From assembly GCA_965262875.1 (NCBI GenBank), contig OZ253569.1:434001-498000 (forward strand): a stretch of DNA of 64,000 bases, given 5' to 3'. The notes under the pieces were generated by a model that saw only the letters and a program-made list of their open reading frames with translations, was not told the DNA's origin and did not search any database. The DNA comes from JBALVT01 sp965262875. GTDB taxonomy: Bacteria; Pseudomonadota; Gammaproteobacteria; Pseudomonadales; Halieaceae. The translations under genes and the position numbers were made by a program. This document shows, piece after piece, positions 17,667 through 25,191 of this stretch. Positions within the stretch are counted from its first letter, which is position 1. Each line of letters opens with the position of its first letter.

Positions 17667-18743
17667 GTGGAAAACACCCCAAACACCGAACAGCAGCTAG
17701 CACTGGCACAGCAGATTCGCCAGTGGGCGGCTGAACTCGGATTCCAGCAAGTGGGAATTTGCGATGTAGATTTGGGCGAGAACGAAGCCTATCTGGAAAA
17801 GTGGCTGGCAGCGGGCTATCACGGCACCATGGACTATATGGCCAGTCACGGTACGAAGCGATCAAGACCGGCAGAACTGATACCGGGGACTTGCCGAGTT
17901 TTATCACTTCGAATGGATTACGTAACCGAAGATACTCAAGCTCTGAAAATATTGGAGTCACCAGAAAAAGCCTATATTTCACGCTATACACTGGGCCGGG
18001 ACTATCACAAACTGATTCGAAAGCGCCTGGCAACTTTGGCAAAACGCATAGAAGCCGAAGCGAGCAGCGGGCAGTACAGAGCCTTTGTAGATAGCGCACC
18101 CGTACTGGAAAGAGCGATTGCCGAAAAAGCTGGACTGGGGTGGATCGCCAAAAACACCATGCTCATTAATGACAAAGCCGGCTCCTGGTTTTTCCTGGGT
18201 GAGATTTACACCGATTTGCCATTACCCACCGATCCGCCGCAAGACAGCAAACATTGCGGCAGCTGCACCGCCTGCCTGGACATATGTCCGACTAACGCTT
18301 TCGTAGGCCCCTTTAAACTTGATGCCAGAAAGTGTATTTCCTACCTGACGATCGAGCACAAGGGCAGTATTGACGAAGCCCTGCGACCACTCATGGGAAA
18401 CCGAATTTTCGGCTGTGACGATTGCCAGCTGGTTTGTCCCTGGAATAAGTTTGCCCAATTCAGCGATGAAGGAGATTTCCAACCTCGCCACCAATTGGCT
18501 GACGCCGATCTTGTAGAACTGTTCGAGTGGGACGAGGAAACCTATTTGAGAAAAACCGAAGGTTCTGCCATGCGTCGAATAGGATATCAGCGATGGCTGC
18601 GGAATCTGGCAATAGCGCTCGGGAATGCGCCGAGCACTTCCACTATTGCCGATGCTTTACAAAAACGTCAAAACGATCCCTCGGAGCTGGTCAGGGAACA
18701 CGTTAACTGGGCGTTGACCCGGCACGCGGAAAATAAAACTTAG
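17667..18743 (+). CDS. queG: epoxyqueuosine reductase
   Basis: Performs the last step of queuosine synthesis, reducing epoxyqueuosine in tRNA with a cobalamin and two [4Fe-4S] clusters. The 358-residue protein has a DUF1730 N-terminal domain with the SRYTLGRDYHK segment. The clusters are bound by CGSCTACLDICPTNAF and CDDCQLVCPWNKF. It begins with GTG at 17667, and no better in-frame ATG lies nearby. In many gammaproteobacteria it adjoins nnr-tsaE divergently, as here. Confidence 0.95.
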   Translation: MENTPNTEQQLALAQQIRQWAAELGFQQVGICDVDLGENEAYLEKWLAAGYHGTMDYMASHGTKRSRPAELIPGTCRVLSLRMDYVTEDTQALKILESPEKAYISRYTLGRDYHKLIRKRLATLAKRIEAEASSGQYRAFVDSAPVLERAIAEKAGLGWIAKNTMLINDKAGSWFFLGEIYTDLPLPTDPPQDSKHCGSCTACLDICPTNAFVGPFKLDARKCISYLTIEHKGSIDEALRPLMGNRIFGCDDCQLVCPWNKFAQFSDEGDFQPRHQLADADLVELFEWDEETYLRKTEGSAMRRIGYQRWLRNLAIALGNAPSTSTIADALQKRQNDPSELVREHVNWALTRHAENKT

Positions 18744-18769
18744 AGCAACAAAGCTCCAACCACAAACGC

Positions 18770-19312
18770 TTACAAGCGCAAGAAATGCTCTTTGTAATAG
18801 CGCATTTCCTCGATCGACTCCCGAATGTCATCCAGGGCCAAATGAGCCGCTGTCTTTTTAATGCCGTCGGTCAGCTCTGGTCGCCACAAGTTCATCAGGA
18901 TTTTTAGCGTACTCACATCGAGATTGCGATAGTGAAAAAACGCCTCAAGTACGGGCATGTGGCGCGCCATAAACCTGCGATCCTGGCAAATCGTATTGCC
19001 ACACATGGGCGAAGCGCCTGCGGGAACCCACGGTTCCAAAAACGCAATGGTTTTCTCGGTAGCTTGCTGTTCGGTGTAAGTACTGTCTCGAACGCGGTCT
19101 ACCAGGCCTGAGCGGGTGTGATGTGTCGTGTTCCACTCGTCCATGCCCGCCAATCGCTCGTCGGATTGATGTAGCGCTATCACCGGACCTTCGGCGAGTG
19201 TATTGAGCTGTGAATCGGTCACTATGCTGGCAATTTCTATGACGACATCACCATCCGGGTCCAGGCCTGTCATTTCCATATCTACCCAAATGAGGTTGCT
19301 GGGGTTTTGCAT
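18770..19312 (-). CDS. orn: oligoribonuclease
   Basis: A 3'-5' exonuclease that degrades two- to five-nucleotide RNAs, including pGpG from cyclic-di-GMP turnover. The 180 residues are standard. The DEDDh active site is visible: WVDMEMTGLDP near the N-terminus, the GNTICQDRRFM segment, and HLALDDIRES near the C-terminus. It converges with queG (26-bp gap) and diverges from rsgA, a pairing that is common in this lineage. Confidence 0.97.
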   Translation of the reverse strand: MQNPSNLIWVDMEMTGLDPDGDVVIEIASIVTDSQLNTLAEGPVIALHQSDERLAGMDEWNTTHHTRSGLVDRVRDSTYTEQQATEKTIAFLEPWVPAGASPMCGNTICQDRRFMARHMPVLEAFFHYRNLDVSTLKILMNLWRPELTDGIKKTAAHLALDDIRESIEEMRYYKEHFLRL

Positions 19313-19500
19313 GGGCTGTGGTGTCCTTTTTGGGGTTTCGCTGGAGTTTCGATGGTGGGCAGTGTAACAAAATGGCTCGACAGGGGTAGGACTGGGGCCA
19401 ATAATGGCATCTTGATCGCGCGGTTTTTTGTTCTTAATTGGCCGCTTTACCTTTATCCTTCAGATCCGCTGAGTTGGGAAGCCAATATGTTTTTATTTAG

Positions 19501-20529
19501 ATGAGCAAACGGAAGCTTACGCGTAGGCAAGCTTGGCGAATTGAAAAAATTCAGGAAGAGCGTGCCAAGCGCGCGGCGAAGCGGGATGCCAGCACTGAAG
19601 AGGCCCTGCAGGCTGGACAACTTGGGGTTGAGCGTGAAGGTTTAGTGGTTGCTCACTTTGGTACTCAGGTGGCGGTTGAGTCTTCCCCCGGCGAAAGCCA
19701 AAGATGCCATCTCAGAGCCAACTTGGAAGGGCTGGTCACTGGTGACCGCGTCATTTGGTGTGAAGGTGAGCCCACCGGTGTCGTTGTTGCTCAGTTAGAG
19801 CGAGACTCAGTGCTTTCTAGACCTGATTCCCAGGGCAACTTAAAGCCCGTCGCCGCCAACATAGATCAAATCATTATTGTCCTGGCCTCGCTGCCGCAGC
19901 CGCATGCCACTTTAATTGACCGCTATCTCGTCGCTGCGGAAACCGTCGGGATTGAGCCAATTATTTTGCTCAATAAAACTGACTTGCTAACGAATGATAG
20001 TGAACGACGCGAGGAGATTGACACGCTTCTGAGTATCTATCCGACGCTGGATTACAAAATATTGCGGGCCTCCTGCAGCACCTCAGATGGGATGACAGAG
20101 CTGTTCGCTGCTCTTAAAGATCGAACGAGTGTTCTGGTAGGGCAATCCGGTGTCGGCAAATCCTCACTGGTCAATGTTTTGCTGCCAGACTCAGGGCTTA
20201 GAGTGGGTGCTCTTTCAGAAAGTACGCAGAAGGGAACCCACACCACCACTACTGCCCAATTGTTTCATATGCCCACTGGCGGCACCTTAATTGACTCACC
20301 AGGGATTCGGGAATTCGGTTTGTGGCATATGACCCGACAGCAGGTTGAAGCGGGGTTTCGGGAGTTTTGGCCGTTTCTCGGGACCTGTAAATTTCGCGAC
20401 TGCATTCATGAACAGGAGCCAGGGTGTGCTTTGTTGAAGGCTGCTGAGGCGGGGGATATTAGTGCGAAGCGGTTGGCGAGCTATAGGTACATGGTGACGA
20501 CTTTGGACGAAGTCGAAGGGCAGTTTTAA
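19501..20529 (+). CDS. rsgA: ribosome small-subunit GTPase RsgA
   Basis: A circularly permuted GTPase that checks late 30S maturation. The 342-residue protein has an N-terminal OB fold, then G4 NKTDL before G1 VGQSGVGKSSLVN and G3 DSPGIREFG, the permuted order that defines the family. A C-terminal zinc site follows (CKFRDCIHEQEPGC). The N-terminal 30 residues are rich in Lys and Arg. It is transcribed toward psd, and the convergent spacer contains two copies of the conserved-loop hairpin. Confidence 0.97.
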   Translation: MSKRKLTRRQAWRIEKIQEERAKRAAKRDASTEEALQAGQLGVEREGLVVAHFGTQVAVESSPGESQRCHLRANLEGLVTGDRVIWCEGEPTGVVVAQLERDSVLSRPDSQGNLKPVAANIDQIIIVLASLPQPHATLIDRYLVAAETVGIEPIILLNKTDLLTNDSERREEIDTLLSIYPTLDYKILRASCSTSDGMTELFAALKDRTSVLVGQSGVGKSSLVNVLLPDSGLRVGALSESTQKGTHTTTTAQLFHMPTGGTLIDSPGIREFGLWHMTRQQVEAGFREFWPFLGTCKFRDCIHEQEPGCALLKAAEAGDISAKRLASYRYMVTTLDEVEGQF

Positions 20530-20587
20530 GCTTTATCTGGTTGTAGATCGCAGGGGTAGTTATGCTTGAAGACGAAGTTTTTAAGAC

Positions 20588-20672
20588 GGGTGCGCTCGGT
20601 GTGGAAGGCTTGTTCGAACCCGGCTTTAAAGCGCCTAACCATTCGAACAAGCCTTCCACACCGAGCACACCC
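20588..20672 (-). repeat. conserved-loop hairpin, copy 1
   Basis: Two 31-bp arms (20588-20618 and 20642-20672) pair with a single mismatch around a 23-nt loop. The inner six bases of each arm are TTCGAA. Read on the minus strand the loop begins TGGTTAGGCGC and ends AAAGCCGGG, matching copies 2 and 3 in that orientation at 20 of 23 positions. The 25-bp outer arms (for example CGGTGTGGAAGGCTTG) are unrelated to those of the other copies. The single arm difference is a G-U pair in minus-strand RNA. A CTCTTTTTG tract follows on the plus strand, so the structure may also end rsgA transcription. Confidence 0.85.
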
Positions 20673-20718
20673 TCTTTTTGTAGCGTTACGAAAGTAATGC
20701 GCGGCCGAAATTTGGCAC

Positions 20719-20809
20719 TTTCAGAGTGTGGTGTCGGGTAGAGGTATTCGAATGATTAGGCGCTTTATAGCCGGTTTCGAATGCCTCTACCCGACATCGC
20801 GCTCTGAAA
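20719..20809 (+). repeat. conserved-loop hairpin, copy 2
   Basis: Arms of 34 bp (20719-20752 and 20776-20809) close on TTCGAA and surround a 23-nt loop (20753-20775) starting TGATTAGGCGC and ending ATAGCCGGT. Four positions differ between the arms, and all four become G-U pairs in plus-strand RNA. The outer arm (GTGTGGTGTCGGGTAGAGG) shares no alignment with copy 3, although the loop is identical. The loop holds its own small stem (GGC/GCC around GCTTTATA). It sits 46 bp from copy 1, between the convergent rsgA and psd genes. Confidence 0.86.
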
Positions 20810-20831
20810 ACCCAATCAAAAACACCAACCC

Positions 20832-21686
20832 TCAAGAAGAAACAAAAGAACCCAAAGCCTCACCCAACCGAGTCCCAGACCCCGCAGAATAAGCCTCATC
20901 CCAAGCCACAGCGCCCTTGGGAAACAACAAAATCGCCGTAGAGCCCAGCTTAAAACGCCCCATCTCCTCACCCTTCGCCAAAGAAACAGACTCCGGCAAG
21001 TTCAGGAAATCAGTCGTAACGGGCAGAGCAGCAGGCGGCGCCACCTGACCAGACCAAACCGTTTCGATACCGGCAACCACCATCGCGCCAACGAGAATGA
21101 GGGCCATGGGACCGACCTCGGTGTCGAAATAACACACCAGCCGCTCGTTACGGGCGAACAGCCGCTCGACATTTTCAGCAGTAACCCCGTTCACCGAAAA
21201 CAATTTCCCCGGCACATAGCAACTTGCCGATAAGGTCCCATCGAGGGGCATATGCACCCGATGATAATCCTTAGGGGAAAGGTAGATGGTGGCGAACTGA
21301 CCATCGCGAAACAACTCCGCCCTGTCTTTGTCTCCCCCCAACAAATCCTCGGTGGTGAACGAGTGTCCTTTAGCCTGAAAAATCCGGCTGTCGTTGATAG
21401 ACCCCAGCTGGCTGATAGCCCCGTCGGCAGGACAAACAATATCCGCGGCGGCGATGGGCCGAGCGCCCTCTTTCAGAGGCCGAGTAAAAAACTCATTAAA
21501 ACTGGCATAAGCCGCAGGATCCGAATCCGCAGCCTCCTCCATATTGACTTTAAACTGACCGATAAATCGCTCAATAACAAAGTTCTTAAGCCCGATGGGA
21601 TAGCGCAGCTCAGCCAACCACCCCATAGCGCGAGACAGTAAGTGTTGAGGGACAATGTGCTGAAAGAAAATAAATAAGGAATTCAT
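20832..21686 (-). CDS. psd: phosphatidylserine decarboxylase proenzyme
   Basis: An inner-membrane pyruvoyl enzyme that makes phosphatidylethanolamine. The 284-residue form starting at MNSLFIFFQHIVP is the normal family start; a 16-codon upstream extension is in frame but is probably not translated. The self-cleavage motif LGST lies at about 247-250, giving a short alpha subunit carrying the pyruvoyl group. FNEFFTR and YHRVHMP family motifs are present. The gene is downstream of the PhoH gene on the same strand, with hairpin copy 3 between them. Confidence 0.96.
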   Translation of the reverse strand: MNSLFIFFQHIVPQHLLSRAMGWLAELRYPIGLKNFVIERFIGQFKVNMEEAADSDPAAYASFNEFFTRPLKEGARPIAAADIVCPADGAISQLGSINDSRIFQAKGHSFTTEDLLGGDKDRAELFRDGQFATIYLSPKDYHRVHMPLDGTLSASCYVPGKLFSVNGVTAENVERLFARNERLVCYFDTEVGPMALILVGAMVVAGIETVWSGQVAPPAALPVTTDFLNLPESVSLAKGEEMGRFKLGSTAILLFPKGAVAWDEAYSAGSGTRLGEALGSFVSS

Positions 21687-21740
21687 CCCGCGATTGTATC
21701 CCGTAACAACCACAGAGTCATTTGAGCGAACCAAAACGAG

Positions 21741-21823
21741 GCGGAGCGGGTGGCGGTAAGGGTATTCGAATGATTAGGCGCTTTATAGCCGGTTTCGAAT
21801 ACCCTTACCGCAGCCCGTTCTGC
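21741..21823 (+). repeat. conserved-loop hairpin, copy 3
   Basis: Arms of 30 bp (21741-21770 and 21794-21823) flank a 23-nt loop (21771-21793) identical to that of copy 2, again closed by TTCGAA. Of four arm differences, three are G-U pairs in plus-strand RNA and one is a G-A mismatch. The outer arm (GAGCGGGTGGCGGTAAGGG) is unlike the other two copies. It lies in the 217-bp spacer between the minus-strand PhoH and psd genes, so its loop-sense strand is antisense to their transcription. Confidence 0.86.
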
Positions 21824-21903
21824 CGTTCGAACGCCCCAATGCCCCGCCACTGCGGCCAAAGCAAATACCAGAAAAAACCTAGAAGCAGATCAAAAACAAA
21901 CCC

Positions 21904-23343
21904 CTAAAGATTCTCCTCCGCAAAAGCCGCCAACCGACTCCGAACAATCCCATTCACATGCATAATCCCCGCATGTGGATAAGCCTTACTCTTCTCAACC
22001 AGATAAGTAAGCCCCGAAGTCAGCGGAGAAATATACTTATTATCGATCTGCGCCAAATTCCCCAACACCACGATCTTGGAGTCAGCCCCCACCCGACTAA
22101 TAATCGATTTCAGCTGAAACTGAGTCAGACCCTGGCTCTCATCAATAATGATATACGCGTTGTTGAACGAGCGACCTCGCATAAAGTTTAGCGACTTAAA
22201 CTGAATGTTAGCGCGCTCTTTGACGTATTCGATACTGCTCTGGGAAGACTCATCAGAGCCGTGAAGAATTTCCAAGTTGTCATCAAACGCAGCCAACCAA
22301 GGCGCCATTTTCTCCTCTTCAGTACCGGGCAAAAAACCAATGTCCTCGGCAATAGGCGGTGTGGACCGCGCGACAATTAACTTGCTGTACCTGCCCTCCT
22401 CCAAAATGGCATGCAGGCCATAGGCTAACGCCAATAGGGTTTTTCCGGAACCTGCCGGCCCGGTCATCACCGTCATATCGACGTTGTCGTCACACAACAG
22501 TTGCATCGCCATCGCCTGCTCGAGATTGCGCGGGGTCACACCCCAATAACTTTTGTGCATCAAGTTATCGCGGCTGTCGCAGCGCATGTAGACGAACTCT
22601 TTATCCACCCTTTTGATGAACGCCATAAAGTTCTGGTCGTCATAGACAAACATATTGGGGTAGGCATTGGGCAGTGACTTGCGCGGTATGCGGTGAAGCG
22701 TGCAATCCCCCTCTCGTAATGTGTCAACTTCCGAAATGGTAGACCAGAAATCACCCTCGTGAGTTTCGTAGCCTTTGGCAAGCAGGTTGATATCGTCCAG
22801 CACTCGATCGCGGCGATAATCCTGAACATTCACAAGCCCTGACCCTTTGGCCTTGATCCGCATGTTGATGTCTTTGGTTACCAGACAGATGAACTCCTTG
22901 GGGTTTTCGGCCTGCAGGCGCAACGCCACATTGATGATGCGATTGTCGTTTGCCTGGTCCTGGGTCACATCCAGAAAAGGCACCTCGGAATTGTCGCCCA
23001 ACAGCTGGTCCGGATAGATCGCCAGCGTACCCAGCGCCTCCCCTTCCAATCCAGTACCGGTGATTTCCACCCCCACTTGTATTTCCTGTGGGGAAGCGGC
23101 GTCGACAATCTTGTCGATAATATTAATTGCAATGCGCGCCTCTCGGCTCACGGTTTTTTCGGGTCTATCCTTTATCTGGTCAAGCTCTTCAAGCACTGTC
23201 ATGGGTATGACAACGCCGTGCTCCTTGAAGGCAGCAACTGCCGTGGGGTCGTGCAGTAGTACATTGGTATCCAGTACGAAGGTTTTTTTAACAACGGATT
23301 TAAGATTGGTTTTTTCTACGCGCAAGGTAGAGCTAGCATCCAT
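21904..23343 (-). CDS. PIN-PhoH family ATPase
   Basis: A two-domain PhoH2-type protein: an N-terminal PIN nuclease-like domain (VLDTNVLLHDP about 23-33, then a spread of Asp/Glu residues) and a C-terminal PhoH helicase-like ATPase with Walker A TGPAGSGKTLLALAYG and Walker B YIIIDESQGL. PIN-PhoH proteins are predicted or shown to unwind and cleave RNA. The start at 23343 (479 residues) is chosen because GAGGA lies 8 nt upstream of this ATG; a nine-codon-longer form is possible. Hairpins lie 120-185 bp upstream. Confidence 0.92.
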   Translation of the reverse strand: MDASSTLRVEKTNLKSVVKKTFVLDTNVLLHDPTAVAAFKEHGVVIPMTVLEELDQIKDRPEKTVSREARIAINIIDKIVDAASPQEIQVGVEITGTGLEGEALGTLAIYPDQLLGDNSEVPFLDVTQDQANDNRIINVALRLQAENPKEFICLVTKDINMRIKAKGSGLVNVQDYRRDRVLDDINLLAKGYETHEGDFWSTISEVDTLREGDCTLHRIPRKSLPNAYPNMFVYDDQNFMAFIKRVDKEFVYMRCDSRDNLMHKSYWGVTPRNLEQAMAMQLLCDDNVDMTVMTGPAGSGKTLLALAYGLHAILEEGRYSKLIVARSTPPIAEDIGFLPGTEEEKMAPWLAAFDDNLEILHGSDESSQSSIEYVKERANIQFKSLNFMRGRSFNNAYIIIDESQGLTQFQLKSIISRVGADSKIVVLGNLAQIDNKYISPLTSGLTYLVEKSKAYPHAGIMHVNGIVRSRLAAFAEENL

Positions 23344-23672
23344 AAAAGATTCCTCGGGGGATAGGTGCAAAATAGTTGTTAATGATAGTAAAAAGGTACG
23401 GCAAAGGGGCCGAGCTACGAGGTCGGGTTAAGGGTTGAGGGGGAGTTTGCGAAAAATATTTGGCACTTGAATCGAAGGGCGAATCAAGCCTGAGCGGTTC
23501 AGGCTCTGCGGCAGCGCTCGAGCGCTTAATGTATGACCCGGCTATGGCTTGGTACAGCTTGGCCGGCGTCAGGAAATAGTTCAAAGGCGCTTCCCGGCGG
23601 GTCAATTGACATATCAAATACGGCGAATCTCAGTTCGATTATTAGCCCGGTCGTCTCTTCGTGTCAATCAAA
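23344..23672. other. intergenic region upstream of the PhoH gene with three serial hairpins
   Basis: No convincing gene. Three stem-loops lie in a row: 23466-23488 (CTTGAATCG paired with CGAATCAAG, one mismatch), 23488-23504 (GCCTGA paired with TCAGGC) and a perfect 14-bp palindrome 23513-23526 (AGCGCTCGAGCGCT). On the minus strand the first stem is followed after a few bases by ATATTTTT. They may form a structured PhoH leader, or a terminator for a gene displaced by the IS at 23673. The left 5-bp target duplication TCAAA of that IS is 23668-23672. Confidence 0.5.
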
Positions 23673-25075
23673 AGTCTTTTCCAATATGAAATGAGCCTGA
23701 AACCCGGGAATGTGGCGGAAGTTGATTCCAACATAAAATGAGCCTGAAATAGTCCTTGTAGTCGTTCATGATCAGCGGATGAAAACGATCATGAGCTTAG
23801 AACATCTGAATACCCTGGGTGCCATCAAACAGTTTCTCGACGGCACACAGGAAGTAGCCTCCAACGTGGCCACTGAGAAATCTGAACGCTATCGCTGGGT
23901 ACAGAAGGCACTGGTGAAGCACCGATACTTACAGCTTGGCAAAACAGACCGGGGAACCGTCACCCGCTACCTGATAAAGGTAACCGGCTACTCCCTGGCC
24001 CAGACCAGGCGCCTGATACGCCAATACGTCAAAACAGGCACCGTCTCGGTGAAACCAGCTCGGCGTAATGGCTTCAAGCGCGCCTACACTGACGCCGATA
24101 TACGCCTATTGGCGAGTATGGATGAGCGACATGGTCAGCCCAGCGGCGCGGTACTTAAAAAGCTCTGTGAGCGGGCTTATCAGCGCTTTGGCCAAGCCGA
24201 CTATCGACGCCTGGCGGGTATTTCGGTTTCTCACCTGTACAACCTGCGGGCCTCCAAGACCTACCAGAGGCAGCGCTGTGTCTTGACAAAGACACGACCT
24301 AAGGCCGCCTCTATTGGCCAGCGGCGCAAACCTTGCCCGAACGATCAACCAGGCTATATCCGCATTGACTCTGTCCATCAAGGTGATCAGGACAAACGCA
24401 AAGGAATCTACCACGTCAATGCCGTGGATGAGGTGACACAGTTCCAGATCATCGTCACGCTGGAACGTATTAGCGAGGCGTTTATGCTGCCAGCCCTCAG
24501 GCAGATTCTGGCTGCCTTCCCCTTTAAAATACGGGGCTTTCACGCAGACAATGGCGGCGAATATATCAACTACACCGTTGCTGAGCTTCTGGACAAGTTG
24601 CACATTGAATTTACCAAATCACGGCCCCGGCACAGTAACGACAATGGTTTGGTTGAGAGTAAAAATGGCTCGGTCATTCGCAAACTCTATGGCTATACCC
24701 ACATACCTCAGCAGTACGCCACGGATTTCACTGAACTCAATAGCCATCAAGTCTACCGATACGTCAATTTCCACCGGCCCTGCTATTTCCCCACCACCAT
24801 TATTGATGAGAAGGGCAAGGAGCGGAAGAAATACCGCTACGACGACATGATGACACCCTATGAGAAATTCCGCTCCCTGGCCAAACCCAGCCAATATTTA
24901 AAGCCGGGAATCACCTTTAGAAATCTGGATGCATTCGCCAATGAAATGACGGACAATGAGGCCGCTGAACAACTAAATTCAGCACGAGATCACTTATTTC
25001 AGCAACTCCATGAGCGACTCAAGATAAGGGCTTAATACACCCTCCCTTCAGGCTCATTTCATATTGGAAAATACT
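23673..25075 (+). mobile_element. 1403-bp insertion sequence, copy A (rve/DDE type)
   Basis: Ends are AGTCTTTTCCAATATG at the left and its near inverse (CATATTGGAAAATACT) at the right. The target duplication TCAAA is at 23668-23672 and 25076-25080. One transposase gene. The left end carries two direct copies of a 24-bp box starting TTCCAA (23679 and 23726, 22 of 24 matching). The right end has one box in inverse orientation. The same element recurs at 50931-52333 with no difference seen. Family assignment (IS481-like or other integrase-core group) is uncertain. Confidence 0.92.
23779..25035 (+). CDS. integrase-core (rve) DDE transposase, copy A
   Basis: A 418-residue transposase. About 60-185 is an HTH-rich DNA-binding region (YSLAQTRRLIRQY, SVSHLYNLRASK). 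The rve catalytic core follows, with YIRIDSVHQGD (first Asp), GFHADNGGEYIN (second Asp) and NGLVESKNGSVIRK (Glu). The C-terminus holds the NFHRPC segment. It is the only gene of the 1403-bp element and is unbroken, so this copy is probably functional. An internal in-frame ATG at 23791 (MSLEHLN) is an alternative start. Confidence 0.93.
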   Translation: MKTIMSLEHLNTLGAIKQFLDGTQEVASNVATEKSERYRWVQKALVKHRYLQLGKTDRGTVTRYLIKVTGYSLAQTRRLIRQYVKTGTVSVKPARRNGFKRAYTDADIRLLASMDERHGQPSGAVLKKLCERAYQRFGQADYRRLAGISVSHLYNLRASKTYQRQRCVLTKTRPKAASIGQRRKPCPNDQPGYIRIDSVHQGDQDKRKGIYHVNAVDEVTQFQIIVTLERISEAFMLPALRQILAAFPFKIRGFHADNGGEYINYTVAELLDKLHIEFTKSRPRHSNDNGLVESKNGSVIRKLYGYTHIPQQYATDFTELNSHQVYRYVNFHRPCYFPTTIIDEKGKERKKYRYDDMMTPYEKFRSLAKPSQYLKPGITFRNLDAFANEMTDNEAAEQLNSARDHLFQQLHERLKIRA

Positions 25076-25102
25076 TCAAATACGCGAAATAGGCACTTTG
25101 CA

Positions 25103-25131
25103 GCCTTAGGCGCCATCAGCGCCTGACAGGC
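25103..25131. repeat. hairpin upstream of rnb
   Basis: AGGCGC (25108-25113) pairs perfectly with GCGCCT (25119-25124) across a 5-nt loop, with an outer GCCT/AGGC stem. It lies about 60 bp before the rnb start, between that gene and the IS. No T tract follows. It could be a leader structure or the remains of an older spacer hairpin. Confidence 0.45.
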
Positions 25132-25191
25132 TCGCCGTTTTCAGATAGCATAGAGTGCTTGTTTGTAGAACTATAAGTTGCCATTTCCCCC

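Noticed and set aside
20588..20809. CRISPR array or integron attC sites
   Set aside because: Only three units with unequal spacing, no spacers, no cas genes, no integrase, and no RYYYAAC/GTTRRRY boxes at the hairpin ends.
20588..21823. REP elements mobilised by a RAYT transposase, or a retron/DGR
   Set aside because: No Y1 transposase or reverse transcriptase gene in the window, no GTAG-type tetranucleotide at the stem base, and the stems are variable whereas REP stems are conserved.
24106..24603. 165-codon antisense frame inside the transposase (also at 51364-51861)
   Set aside because: Lies wholly opposite a strongly conserved DDE domain, with no ribosome-binding site or recognisable protein.
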